Assembly: GCF_041270065.1 (NCBI RefSeq)
Contig: NZ_CP065958.1
Span: 6,882,001-6,946,000, forward strand
DNA: 64,000 bases
Direction: 5' to 3'
DNA from: Streptomyces fradiae
Lineage (GTDB): Bacteria > Actinomycetota > Actinomycetes > Streptomycetales > Streptomycetaceae
Shown here: one piece after another, positions 42,253-50,697 of the stretch
How the letters are laid out: each line of letters starts with the position of its first letter
How positions within the stretch are numbered: the stretch's first letter is position 1
Notes under the pieces: generated by a model
Told to the model about the DNA's origin: nothing
Database searches by the model: none
What the model saw: only the letters and a program-made list of their open reading frames with translations
Made by a program: the position numbers and the translations under genes

Positions 42253-44259
42253 ATGACAGCGACGACCGACGGAAGCGCCGGGGCCATGGGACCCCGAGCG
42301 GCCGCGGCCAGCACCACCACCACGACCACCACCGCGCCCGCGTTCACCTCGCAGGGCGCCCTCGACGAGGCCGCCGCCCGCGCGGCCGAACGCTCCGTCG
42401 CCCACCTCCTCGGCCGCCAGGACCCCGAGGGCTGGTGGAAGGGCGACCTGGAGACCAACGTCACCATGGACGCCGAGGACCTGCTCCTTCGCCGGTTCCT
42501 GGGCATCCTCGAACCGGAGACCGCCCGCGCCGCCGCCCTGCACATCCGCGGCGAGCAGCGCGCCGACGGCACCTGGGCCACCTTCCACGGCGGGCCCGCC
42601 GAACTCTCCGCCACCATCGAGGCCTACGTCGCCCTGCGGCTCGCCGGGGACGCCCCCGAGGATCCGCACATGGCCCGCGCCGCGGCCTGGGTCCGCGAGC
42701 AGGGCGGCATCGCCCGGGCCCGCGTCTTCACCCGCATCTGGCTCGCCCTCTTCGGCTGGTGGAGCTGGGACGACCTGCCGGAGCTCCCGCCCGAGCTGGT
42801 CTTCCTGCCGAGCTGGTTCCCGCTCAACATCTACGACTTCGGCTGCTGGGCCCGCCAGACGATCGTGCCGCTCACCGTCGTCTCCGCCCAGCGCCCGGTG
42901 CGGCCCGCGCCGTTCCCGCTGGACGAGCTGCACACCGACCCGGCCCGCCCCAACCCCGGCAAGCCCCTCGCCCCGGCGGCCAGTTGGGACGGCTTCTTCC
43001 AGCGCGTCGACAAGGGACTGCACCTCTACCGCAAGGTGGCCCCGCGCCGGCTGCGGAAGATCGCCATGAACGTCGCCGCCCGCTGGATCGTCGAGCGGCA
43101 GGAGAACGACGGCTGCTGGGGCGGCATCCAGCCGCCCGCCGTCTACTCGGTCATCGCCCTGCATCTGCTCGGCTACGACCTGCAGCACCCGGTGATGAAG
43201 GCCGGTCTGGAGTCCCTCGACCGCTTCGCCGTGTGGCGCGAGGACGGTGCCCGGATGATCGAGGCCTGCCAGTCCCCGGTCTGGGACACCTGCCTCGCCA
43301 CCATCGCGCTCGCCGACGCGGGCGTACGGCCCGACCACCCGGCCCTGGTGAAGGCCGCCGACTGGATGCTCGGCGAGGAGATCGTCCGCAAGGGCGACTG
43401 GGCCGTGCGCCGGCCCGAACTCCCGCCGGGCGGCTGGGCCTTCGAGTTCCACAACGACAACTACCCGGACATCGACGACACCGCCGAGGTGATCCTCGCG
43501 CTGCGCCGCGTCGCGCACCCCGAGCCGGCCCGGGTGGACGCGGCCGTCCGCCGCGCCGCCCGGTGGACCGCGGGCATGCAGTCGAGGAACGGCGCCTGGG
43601 CGGCCTTCGACGCCGACAACACCAGCCCCTTCCCCAACCGGCTGCCGTTCTGCGACTTCGGCGAGGTCATCGACCCGCCCTCGGCCGACGTCACCGCCCA
43701 CGTCGTGGAGATGCTCGCCTGGGAGGGCCGCGCCGACGAGCCTCGCGCCCGCCGGGGCATCGAGTGGCTGCTCGCCGAACAGGAGCCCGGCGGCGCCTGG
43801 TTCGGGCGCTGGGGCGTCAACTACATCTACGGTACGGGCTCGGTGCTGCCCGCGCTCACCGCCGCCGGGCTCGCCCGCAGCCACCCCGCGATCCGGCGGG
43901 CCGTCGACTGGCTGCGGTCCGTGCAGAACGACGACGGCGGTTGGGGCGAGGACCTCCGCTCGTACCGCGAGGAGCGCTGGATCGGGCACGGCGAGTCCAC
44001 CGCCTCGCAGACCGCCTGGGCGCTGATCGCACTGCTCGCGGCCGGCGAGCGCGAGTCCGAGGCGGTCCGGCGCGGCATCGCCTGGCTGGCCGCCACCCAG
44101 CGCGAGGACGGCTCCTGGGACGAGCCCCAGTTCACCGGCACCGGCTTCCCCTGGGACTTCTCCATCAACTACCACCTCTACCGCCAGGTCTTCCCGCTCA
44201 CCGCGCTCGGCCGCTATGTGAACGGGGAGCCGGCCCTGCCCGGCCGGGAGGCCCGCTGA
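42253..44259 (+). CDS. shc: squalene-hopene cyclase
   Basis: 668 residues; ATG after GAAGGGGAAGCC. Cyclises squalene to hopene/hopanol. The catalytic DxDD is DIDD (406-409), and many QW repeats are seen (QDPEGWWKGDL, QENDGCWGG, QNDDGGWGED, QREDGSWDE). WGVNYIYGTGSVLPAL and GTGFPWDFSINYHLYRQVFP are the conserved C-terminal blocks. The N-terminus has about 35 extra residues including a run of seven Thr, and a hydrophobic channel segment supports monotopic membrane association. Key enzyme of the locus. Confidence 0.96.
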   Translation: MTATTDGSAGAMGPRAAAASTTTTTTTAPAFTSQGALDEAAARAAERSVAHLLGRQDPEGWWKGDLETNVTMDAEDLLLRRFLGILEPETARAAALHIRGEQRADGTWATFHGGPAELSATIEAYVALRLAGDAPEDPHMARAAAWVREQGGIARARVFTRIWLALFGWWSWDDLPELPPELVFLPSWFPLNIYDFGCWARQTIVPLTVVSAQRPVRPAPFPLDELHTDPARPNPGKPLAPAASWDGFFQRVDKGLHLYRKVAPRRLRKIAMNVAARWIVERQENDGCWGGIQPPAVYSVIALHLLGYDLQHPVMKAGLESLDRFAVWREDGARMIEACQSPVWDTCLATIALADAGVRPDHPALVKAADWMLGEEIVRKGDWAVRRPELPPGGWAFEFHNDNYPDIDDTAEVILALRRVAHPEPARVDAAVRRAARWTAGMQSRNGAWAAFDADNTSPFPNRLPFCDFGEVIDPPSADVTAHVVEMLAWEGRADEPRARRGIEWLLAEQEPGGAWFGRWGVNYIYGTGSVLPALTAAGLARSHPAIRRAVDWLRSVQNDDGGWGEDLRSYREERWIGHGESTASQTAWALIALLAAGERESEAVRRGIAWLAATQREDGSWDEPQFTGTGFPWDFSINYHLYRQVFPLTALGRYVNGEPALPGREAR

Positions 44260-44930
44260 TGGGCGGCGAACCGGCCGCCGGAGCCGCCGGGGACACGGCA
44301 GCCGCCGTGCCGCCGCTCGTCGTCGCCTGCGCGCTCGGCATCGAGAAGCTGGCGCTGCGCAGCGGTGACCGGGGCGGGGCGCCCGCCCCGGTCACGGTGG
44401 TGCGCACCGGCATGGGCCCGGCGCACGCCCGGCGGACCGTCGCGCGCACCCTCGGCCGGGAGCCCTGGCGGGACGCCGCCGTCATCGCCTCCGGCTTCTG
44501 CGCGGGGCTCGCGCCCGGCATGCACCCCGGCGACCTGATCGTCGCCGAGGAGACCCGCGGCCCCGACGGCACCACCCCGTGCGTCGGCACCGACCTGCTC
44601 GTCAAGGCGCTCAGCCGGGCGCTGCCCGGCCGCACCGTCCACACCGGCCCGCTCACCGGCTCCGACCACGTGGTGCGCGGCCCCGAGCGGGCCGCGCTGC
44701 GGGCCGGCGGCGCGATCGCCGTCGACATGGAGTCGGCCGCCACCCTGAGCACCGCCATGGCCGCCGGAGCACGCCCGGTTGCGGCCGTACGGGTGGTCGT
44801 GGACGCTCCAGAACATGAACTGGTCCGGATCGGCACGGTGCGCGGGGGAATATCGGCCTTCCGTGTGCTGCGTGCGGTCCTGCCCGCATTCTTCGAATGG
44901 CACCGTTCTTTGCTGCTCCCCAGGAGGTGA
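44259..44930 (+). CDS. hpnG: adenosylhopane nucleosidase/phosphorylase HpnG
   Basis: 223 residues; ATG overlaps the shc stop by one base. Nucleoside-phosphorylase (MTA/SAH nucleosidase) fold: VIASGFCAGLAPGMHPGDLI, VAVDMESAATLSTAM (catalytic Asp/Glu segment) and a C-terminal FRVLRAVLPAFFEWHRSLL helix typical of the hopanoid-associated group. Removes adenine from adenosylhopane made by HpnH, giving (phospho)ribosylhopane. Followed at once by hpnH. Confidence 0.87.
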   Translation: MGGEPAAGAAGDTAAAVPPLVVACALGIEKLALRSGDRGGAPAPVTVVRTGMGPAHARRTVARTLGREPWRDAAVIASGFCAGLAPGMHPGDLIVAEETRGPDGTTPCVGTDLLVKALSRALPGRTVHTGPLTGSDHVVRGPERAALRAGGAIAVDMESAATLSTAMAAGARPVAAVRVVVDAPEHELVRIGTVRGGISAFRVLRAVLPAFFEWHRSLLLPRR

Positions 44931-44937
44931 ACGAGTT

Positions 44938-45960
44938 ATGGCCATGCCGCTCCGTCAGTCCATCCGGGTCGGGACCTATCTCTTCGAACAGAAGCTCCGC
45001 AAGCGGGACAAGTTCCCGCTGATCGTCGAGCTGGAGCCGCTCTTCGCGTGCAACCTCAAGTGCGAGGGCTGCGGAAAGATCCAGCACCCGGCCGGTGTGC
45101 TCAAGCAGCGCATGCCGGTGGCCCAGGCGGTCGGCGCCGTCCTGGAGTCCGGGGCGCCGATGGTGTCGATCGCCGGCGGCGAGCCGCTGATGCACCCTCA
45201 GATCGACGAGATCGTGCGCCAGCTGGTGGCCAAGCGGAAGTACGTCTTCCTGTGCACCAACGCCATGCTGCTGCGCAAGAAACTGGACAAGTTCACGCCC
45301 TCCCCGTATTTCGCCTTCGCGGTGCACATCGACGGGCTGCGCGAGCGGCACGACGAATCGGTGGCGAAGGAGGGGGTCTTCGACGAGGCCGTGGCGGCGA
45401 TCAAGGAGGCCAAGCGGCGCGGCTTCCGGGTCACCACGAATTCGACCTTCTTCAACACCGACACCCCGCAGACGATCATCGAGGTGCTCAACTTCCTCAA
45501 CGACGACCTGCAGGTCGACGAAATGATGATCTCGCCCGCCTATGCCTACGAGAAGGCTCCCGACCAGGAACACTTCCTGGGTGTCGAGCAGACCAGGGAA
45601 CTCTTCAAGAAGGCGTTCGCGGGTGGAAACCGGCGCCGCTGGCGGCTGAACCACTCGCCGCTCTTCCTGGACTTCCTGGAGGGCAAGGCCGACTTCCCGT
45701 GCACCGCGTGGGCGATCCCCAACTACTCGCTCTTCGGGTGGCAGCGCCCCTGCTATCTGATGAGCGACGGCTACGTCCCGACGTACCGCGAGCTCATCGA
45801 GGAGACGGACTGGGACAAGTACGGCCGCGGCCGGGACCCGCGCTGCGCCAACTGCATGGCGCACTGCGGCTACGAGCCCACCGCCGTCCTCGCCACCATG
45901 GGCTCGCTCAAGGAGTCCCTCCGCGCGGTCCGCGAGACCGTCAACGGGAACCACGGGTGA
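44938..45960 (+). CDS. hpnH: adenosyl-hopene transferase HpnH (radical SAM)
   Basis: 340 residues; ideal SD AGGAGGTGA overlapping the hpnG stop. Radical SAM cluster motif CNLKCEGC (Cys38, 42, 45), SAM-binding GGEPLMHPQID, FAVHIDGLRERHDE, and the C-terminal CANCMAHCGYEP cysteine cluster of the HpnH family (DUF3463 region). Adds the 5'-deoxyadenosyl group of SAM to hopene, founding the extended hopanoid side chain. Confidence 0.95.
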   Translation: MAMPLRQSIRVGTYLFEQKLRKRDKFPLIVELEPLFACNLKCEGCGKIQHPAGVLKQRMPVAQAVGAVLESGAPMVSIAGGEPLMHPQIDEIVRQLVAKRKYVFLCTNAMLLRKKLDKFTPSPYFAFAVHIDGLRERHDESVAKEGVFDEAVAAIKEAKRRGFRVTTNSTFFNTDTPQTIIEVLNFLNDDLQVDEMMISPAYAYEKAPDQEHFLGVEQTRELFKKAFAGGNRRRWRLNHSPLFLDFLEGKADFPCTAWAIPNYSLFGWQRPCYLMSDGYVPTYRELIEETDWDKYGRGRDPRCANCMAHCGYEPTAVLATMGSLKESLRAVRETVNGNHG

Positions 45961-47357
45961 GCGAGCGCGCCATGACCGGTGAGTTCGACCTGAAGGCGCT
46001 GCTCGCCGAGCGCGGCGGCGAGCGCTACGAGCTGCACGCCCGCCACCTCAACCACCAGCTCCCGCGGATGCTTCACACCATCGGCTTCGACCGGGTCTAC
46101 GAGCGGGCCGAGGGCGCCCACTTCTGGGACGCCGACGGCAACGACTACCTCGACATGCTCGCCGGCTTCGGCGTCATGGGCCTGGGCCGGCACCACCCCG
46201 TCGTGCGGCAGGCCCTGCACGACGTGCTCGACGCCCAGCTCGCCGACCTCACCCGCTTCGACTGCCAGCCGCTGCCCGGACTGCTCGCCGAGCGGCTGCT
46301 CGCGCACAGCCCCCACCTCGACCGGGTCTTCTTCGGCAACAGCGGCACCGAGGCCGTCGAGACCGCCCTCAAGTTCGCCCGGTACGCCACCGGCCGGCCC
46401 AGGATCGTGTACTGCGCGCACGCCTTCCACGGCCTCACCACCGGCTCCCTCTCCGTCAACGGCGAGAAGGGCTTCCGGGACGGCTTCGCGCCGCTGCTCC
46501 CCGACACGGCGATCGAGCTCGGCGACCTCGACGCCCTGGAGCGGGAGCTGCGCAAGGGCGACGTGGCGGGCTTCGTCGTCGAGCCCATCCAGGGCAAGGG
46601 CGTGCACGAGACCCCGCCCGGCTTCCTGCGCGCCGCCCAGGAGCTGCTTCACCGGCACGGCGCGCTGCTGATCGCCGACGAGGTGCAGACCGGCCTCGGG
46701 CGGACCGGCGACTTCTACGCGTACCAGCACGAGGACGGGGTCGAACCCGACCTGGTGTGCGTCGCCAAGGCGCTCTCCGGCGGCTATGTGCCGGTGGGGG
46801 CCACCCTGGGCAAGGACTGGATCTTCAAGAAGGTCTACTCCTCGATGGACCGGGTCCTCGTCCACTCGGCCAGCTTCGGCGCGAACGCGCAGGCCATGAC
46901 CGCCGGGCTCGCGGTGCTCTCGGTCATGGAGGCCGAGGACACCGTGGCGCACGTGCGCCGGACCGGCGACCTGCTCGCCGGCCGGCTGCGCGAGCTGGTC
47001 CCGCGCTACGAGCTCCTGAAGGAGATCCGCGGCCGCGGGCTGATGATCGGCATCGAGTTCGGCCGCCCGACCTCGCTCGGCCTGCGCAGCCGCTGGACCA
47101 TGCTCCAGGCGGCCCGCAAGGGGCTCTTCGCCCAGATGGTCGTGGTGCCGCTGCTCCAGCGCCACCACATCCTGACCCAGGTGTCGGGGGACCATCTGGA
47201 GGTGATCAAGCTGATCCCGCCACTGGTCGTCGACGAAGCGGACGTGGAGCGCTTCGTGACCGCCTTCACGGCGGTGATGGACGACGCCCACGCGGGCGGC
47301 GGACTGATGTGGGACTTCGGAAAGACGCTGGTCAAGCAGGCGGTCGCACAGCGCTGA
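45957..47357 (+). CDS. class III aminotransferase, HpnO-like (aminobacteriohopanetriol)
   Basis: 466 residues from the GTG overlapping the hpnH stop (GTGA); ATG at 45972 is an alternative. Class III PLP enzyme: [36 protein letters not shown]-Lys271 in [14 protein letters not shown], and a C-terminal [17 protein letters not shown]. In hopanoid operons such an enzyme converts ribosylhopane-derived aldehyde to 35-aminobacteriohopanetriol (HpnO role). Last biosynthetic gene; ispG and dxs, which I recall preceding it in S. coelicolor, are absent. Confidence 0.88.
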   Translation: MSERAMTGEFDLKALLAERGGERYELHARHLNHQLPRMLHTIGFDRVYERAEGAHFWDADGNDYLDMLAGFGVMGLGRHHPVVRQALHDVLDAQLADLTRFDCQPLPGLLAERLLAHSPHLDRVFFGNSGTEAVETALKFARYATGRPRIVYCAHAFHGLTTGSLSVNGEKGFRDGFAPLLPDTAIELGDLDALERELRKGDVAGFVVEPIQGKGVHETPPGFLRAAQELLHRHGALLIADEVQTGLGRTGDFYAYQHEDGVEPDLVCVAKALSGGYVPVGATLGKDWIFKKVYSSMDRVLVHSASFGANAQAMTAGLAVLSVMEAEDTVAHVRRTGDLLAGRLRELVPRYELLKEIRGRGLMIGIEFGRPTSLGLRSRWTMLQAARKGLFAQMVVVPLLQRHHILTQVSGDHLEVIKLIPPLVVDEADVERFVTAFTAVMDDAHAGGGLMWDFGKTLVKQAVAQR

Positions 47358-47388
47358 CCGGATTCCGGCGTCCCCCGGGGCGCGGGAT

Positions 47389-47423
47389 TTGCCTCTGAGG
47401 CAAGAAAGTTGCCTCAGAGGCAC
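47389..47423. promoter_or_regulatory. two tandem palindromic operators (TTGCCTCnGAGGCAA)
   Basis: TTGCCTCTGAGGCAA (47389-47403) is a perfect 7+1+7 palindrome and TTGCCTCAGAGGCAC (47409-47423) repeats it with one mismatch. The centres are 20 bp apart, about two helical turns, so two dimers would bind the same face. They lie 20 nt before the XRE-cupin gene, fitting autoregulation. Confidence 0.8.
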
Positions 47424-47443
47424 AATCCTGGCGCAATGGACGC

Positions 47444-48043
47444 ATGGACCACGTCACCGACGTCGTGCCGGACGTCGCTCCGCAGCTGCGGGCCCTGCGC
47501 CGCCGGCGCGGGCTCACCCTGGAGGCGGCCGCCCAGCGCGCCGGGCTCTCGCCCGCCCATCTGTCGCGCCTGGAGACGGGGAACCGGCAGCCCTCGCTGC
47601 CGATGCTGCTCGCGCTCGCCCGTATCTACGGTACGACGGTCTCCGAGCTGCTCGGCGAGGCACCACCGGAGCGCGACCCGGTCGTGCGGGCCGGTCGCTC
47701 CGAGCCGGTCGAGGCCGACGGCTGGATCTACCGGCAGGCCGGCGGCGCGGGCCGCGCCATGCAGGCGCTGCGCGTCCACGTCCCGTACGCCACCAGCGCG
47801 GACATCGTGCGGGTCCATCCCGGCGAGGAGTGGATCCATGTCCTGGAGGGGCGGGTCAGGCTCGCGCTCGGCGACGCCGTGCACGTGCTCGATCCCGGGG
47901 ACAGCGCGCACTTCGACTCGCTTACCCCGCACCGGATCGGCGCCGCGACGCAGGCCGGGGCCGAGCTGCTGTTCGTCCACACCCTGATGCAGAGCCCCGC
48001 CGCCGAGCTGTGCCTCGGCGGCGGGACCCCGCATCGACGCTGA
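47444..48043 (+). CDS. XRE family regulator with C-terminal cupin domain
   Basis: 199 residues. HTH_3 domain about 13-67 (LRRRRGLTLEAAAQRAGLSP, HLSRLETGNRQPSLPMLLAL) and a cupin about 115-185 (VRVHPGEEWIHVLEGRVRLAL, DPGDSAHFDSLTPHRIG), the layout of small-molecule-sensing XRE-cupin repressors. Corresponds by position to the DNA-binding protein at the end of the S. coelicolor hopanoid locus. Two palindromes lie in its promoter and a small membrane protein gene follows 18 nt downstream, probably co-transcribed. Confidence 0.9.
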   Translation: MDHVTDVVPDVAPQLRALRRRRGLTLEAAAQRAGLSPAHLSRLETGNRQPSLPMLLALARIYGTTVSELLGEAPPERDPVVRAGRSEPVEADGWIYRQAGGAGRAMQALRVHVPYATSADIVRVHPGEEWIHVLEGRVRLALGDAVHVLDPGDSAHFDSLTPHRIGAATQAGAELLFVHTLMQSPAAELCLGGGTPHRR

Positions 48044-48061
48044 GGTCTAGAAAGGACCGAC

Positions 48062-48211
48062 ATGTCCGAGAAGTCCGTACCGGTCACCGGCGAGGAGCGC
48101 GGTGAGGGCAAGTTCCCCAAGGGTCTGGTGCTCCGGCTCTTCGCCTATCTGGTCGCCGGCCACGTCTTCGCCGCGTTCCTCTATCTGCTCTTCTCCATGG
48201 GCGGGAAGTAG
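48062..48211 (+). CDS. 49-aa single-pass membrane protein (DUF6126-like)
   Basis: ATG after AAAGGACC. Charged N-terminal 20 residues (MSEKSVPVTGEERGEGKFPK), then one membrane helix (about 23-45, LVLRLFAYLVAGHVFAAFLY plus LLFSM) and GGK. Small proteins of this form regularly follow XRE-cupin regulator genes in streptomycetes. The function is not known; a membrane sensor or anchor for the regulator is a guess. Confidence 0.75.
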   Translation: MSEKSVPVTGEERGEGKFPKGLVLRLFAYLVAGHVFAAFLYLLFSMGGK

Positions 48212-48226
48212 CCCCGACCTGAGGGG

Positions 48227-49024
48227 TTACGCCTCGGTGAGCAGCCGCCCGCGCAGCCGCTCCCGGGTCTCCGGGGCGAGCCGCAGCCCCTCCGCCAGAT
48301 AGACGTCGACCGAGCCCCAGCTCTCCTCGATGGTCCCGAACGCGGCCCGCAGATACTCCACCCGCGCGTCGAACAGCGGCGCCAGCAGCTCCATCACCTC
48401 CGGCGACATCCCGTCCGGGGCGGTGGAGCTGCGCTGCACCTTGTAGCGGCGGTGCGGGGCGTTGGACTTCACGTAGTCCGCCTCGATCGCCTCGTGCTCG
48501 ACGCCGACCGCGAGCAGCGAGATCGCGATCGCCAGACCGGCCCGGTCCTTGCCGGCCGCGCAGTGCATCAGGGCGGGGACGCTGTCCTCGGCCATCGCGT
48601 GCAGGATCCGGCTGTGCTCGGCGGTCCGCTCGACGATCATCTTCCGGTACGAGTCGGACATCCGGGCCGCGGCCTTGCCGTCGCCCAGGATCCCGCGCAG
48701 CTGGTCCAGGTCGCCGTCGCGGACCAGCTTCCAGAACTCCTTGCCGTCGGCCGGGTCGTTGAGCGGTATGTTCACATTTCGCACGCCCGGGAGCTCGACG
48801 TCCGCGCCCTCGATCCGCCGGTCGGCCTCGTTGCGGAAGTCGAAGACCGTGTGCAGCCCCAGCGTGGTGAGGAAGGCCGCGTCCTCGGCGGTGGCGTGCG
48901 CCAGGTGACCGCTGCGGAAGAGGTGCCCGGGGCGCACGGACCGGCCGTCCACGGTCGGCAGTCCGCCCAGATCGCGGAAGTTGCGTACGCCGGTGAGTTC
49001 GGGCTCGGTCGTCGCTCGCGTCAC
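48227..49024 (-). CDS. tyrosine-protein phosphatase, CX5R type
   Basis: 265 residues from a GTG behind an excellent GCAGGAGCAACC (49036-49025); an upstream in-frame start lacks such a site. Active-site loop HCAAGKDRAG (Cys155, Arg161) with the preceding VRNFRDLGGLP and GHLFRSGHLAHAT blocks places it among the MptpB/DSP-like tyrosine or lipid phosphatases. Cytoplasmic. Its end converges on the small membrane protein with 15 nt between. Confidence 0.9.
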   Translation of the reverse strand: MTRATTEPELTGVRNFRDLGGLPTVDGRSVRPGHLFRSGHLAHATAEDAAFLTTLGLHTVFDFRNEADRRIEGADVELPGVRNVNIPLNDPADGKEFWKLVRDGDLDQLRGILGDGKAAARMSDSYRKMIVERTAEHSRILHAMAEDSVPALMHCAAGKDRAGLAIAISLLAVGVEHEAIEADYVKSNAPHRRYKVQRSSTAPDGMSPEVMELLAPLFDARVEYLRAAFGTIEESWGSVDVYLAEGLRLAPETRERLRGRLLTEA

Positions 49025-49324
49025 GGTTGCTCCTGCTCTCGAGATCGGTTCCTGCGGCAATCATCATGGCTGGCGGGCCGCGTGGGCACCCCATCGGGAT
49101 GGAATGGGCGATCTGTCCGTATTGAGCGATTGGATATAACGCGCCCTGGTTGCAGGGGAGATGGGATCCGCGGCGTGAGCAGCGTCATAGACGTGACGGA
49201 CCGTGCCTGATCGTCTTTTCCAAATTCCCCCCGGCAAAGGGAAATCGAGGGACCGTCATCGACGGAGGGTCACCGGAATTCCGGACGGATATCACGGAAT
49301 TCGAGATCGAATGGAACCGGCGGC
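49025..49324. other. 300-nt intergenic region, no gene seen
   Basis: Between the phosphatase start and the riboswitch promoter. It is A/T-richer than average and holds a GATATAAC stretch at 49132-49139 and repeated GGAATTC blocks. The only open frames are under 90 codons, with poor third-position bias and no motif. Confidence 0.5.
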
Positions 49325-49354
49325 TTGTTCCGCTCGTCCCCGCTCGTCTAGCGT
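49325..49354 (+). promoter_or_regulatory. promoter of LysM/M23 gene (TTGTTC-18-TAGCGT)
   Basis: -35 TTGTTC at 49325-49330 and -10 TAGCGT at 49349-49354, spacing 18. Transcription would start near 49361, just before the riboswitch. Confidence 0.6.
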
Positions 49355-49390
49355 CGCGCTCACTCCGGACGGACCGCCTAATCCTGCCGC

Positions 49391-49545
49391 CGACCGGAAT
49401 CCGCACTCACCCGTAGACGGCAGGAGCGGGGGACCCAGGTAAGTCGCCGATCCCTCGGAGAGAAGGACGGCTCGGGGTGAAGCCGCGCGACCGCGCGGCC
49501 GGACATCTCCAGTCCGAACCCGACAGCTCACCTCGCAGGCGACGG
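49391..49545 (+). ncRNA. c-di-AMP riboswitch (ydaO/yuaA type)
   Basis: The 5' leader contains the hallmark blocks of the ydaO aptamer in order: GGGGGACCCAGGTAAGTCG (about 49427-49445), CGGGGTGAAGCCG (about 49473), GGACATCTCCAGTCCGAACC, CGACAGCTCACCTCGCAGGC (about 49520-49539), with pairing stems between. It ends about 14 nt before the ATG. In streptomycetes this RNA precedes Rpf and LysM/M23 cell-wall hydrolase genes and turns them off when c-di-AMP is high. Boundaries are approximate. Confidence 0.85.
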
Positions 49546-49558
49546 AGAGGAAACCGCC

Positions 49559-50524
49559 ATGCCCGCGAAGGGTAAGCACCGCCGTACCAAGGCCAACCCG
49601 ATCACCCGCGGGTTCGTGGCCGCCGGCGCCGGAGGCGCCGTCGTCGCCCTCCCGCTGATCGGCGCGACCGGCGCGCACGCCGCCGAGCAGGCCGCCCCCG
49701 CCGCCCGCCCGGCCGTCGCCGCCGTGGCGCCCGCCGCCGTCACCCCCGCCAAGGCCCCGGCCGCCAAGGGCACGAGCTACACCGTCGTGCGCGGCGACTA
49801 CCTGTCGAAGATCGCCACCGAGCACCACCTGGCCGGCGGCTGGCAGAAGCTCTACCGCGACAACCGCCAGGTCGTCGGCGAGAACCCCTCGCTGATCCTG
49901 CCCGGCATGAAGCTCACCCTCGGCGCCAAGAACACCGCCAAGGCCGCGCCCGCTCACCAGGCCGCCCCCGCGCCGAAGGCCGCGCCGAAGAGCTCCGCCA
50001 AGAACGGCGACACCGCGCCGAGCCGCGCCTCCCGCGGCAGCGAGCGCACCGCGGCCCCGGCCGCCGCCGACTCCTCCTCGTCCTCCGCCGAGTCCGCCTC
50101 GGTCGGCGCGACCTCCTCCTCCGGCTGGGTCGCCCCGGTCAGCGGCGGCATCTCCACCCCGTACCGCGCCTCCGGCTCCATGTGGTCCTCCGGCTACCAC
50201 ACCGGTGTCGACTTCATCGCCTCCACCGGCACCACCGTCCGCGCGGTCGGCCCCGGCACCGTCTACTCCGCCGGCTGGGGCGGTGCCTACGGCAACCAGG
50301 TCGTCATCCAGCACGCCGACGGCACCTTCTCGCAGTACGGCCACCTCTCCTCGCTGTCCGTCTCCGCCGGCCAGACCGTGAGCGGCGGCCAGCAGATCGG
50401 CCTCTCCGGCGCCACCGGCAACGTCACCGGTCCGCACCTGCACTTCGAGATCCGCACCGGGCCGGACTACGGCTCCGACATCGACCCGCTGGCCGTCCTG
50501 CGCCAGCACGGCGTGAGCATCTGA
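49559..50524 (+). CDS. secreted LysM/M23 peptidoglycan endopeptidase
   Basis: 321 residues; SD GGAGAGGAAA. Signal peptide about 1-42, LysM domain about 72-118 (SYTVVRGDYLSKIATEHHL, NPSLILPGMKLTLG), a Ser/Ala/Lys-rich disordered linker about 120-185, and a LytM-type M23 domain with HTGVDF (zinc ligands His214, Asp218) and PHLHFEIR (His293, His295). It should cleave cross-linking peptides of peptidoglycan during growth, germination or resuscitation. Controlled by the upstream c-di-AMP riboswitch; monocistronic with a terminator. Confidence 0.93.
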   Translation: MPAKGKHRRTKANPITRGFVAAGAGGAVVALPLIGATGAHAAEQAAPAARPAVAAVAPAAVTPAKAPAAKGTSYTVVRGDYLSKIATEHHLAGGWQKLYRDNRQVVGENPSLILPGMKLTLGAKNTAKAAPAHQAAPAPKAAPKSSAKNGDTAPSRASRGSERTAAPAAADSSSSSAESASVGATSSSGWVAPVSGGISTPYRASGSMWSSGYHTGVDFIASTGTTVRAVGPGTVYSAGWGGAYGNQVVIQHADGTFSQYGHLSSLSVSAGQTVSGGQQIGLSGATGNVTGPHLHFEIRTGPDYGSDIDPLAVLRQHGVSI

Positions 50525-50559
50525 CGCCACGTCGGCAATCCGACGCGTTCGGACAGCAC

Positions 50560-50593
50560 CCGGAGGCCCGGCACCTGCGTGCCGGGCCTCCGG
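50560..50593 (+). terminator. perfect 15-bp hairpin terminator
   Basis: CCGGAGGCCCGGCAC and its exact complement around CTGC, 36 nt after the M23 gene. Confidence 0.9.
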
Positions 50594-50697
50594 CGTATTC
50601 CGGCTTGGTGGAATCTTTATCGGTGGCATATGTCACCCGGCGTCAACCCCTCCTTACGGTCGCGTAGGTCACACGGGGAGGGGAAAGATGTGGTCCC

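Noticed and set aside
49176..49211. Eleven-codon GTG frame after GGGGAGATGG upstream of the M23 gene
   Set aside because: Too short to judge, no conserved context, and upstream of the riboswitch promoter.
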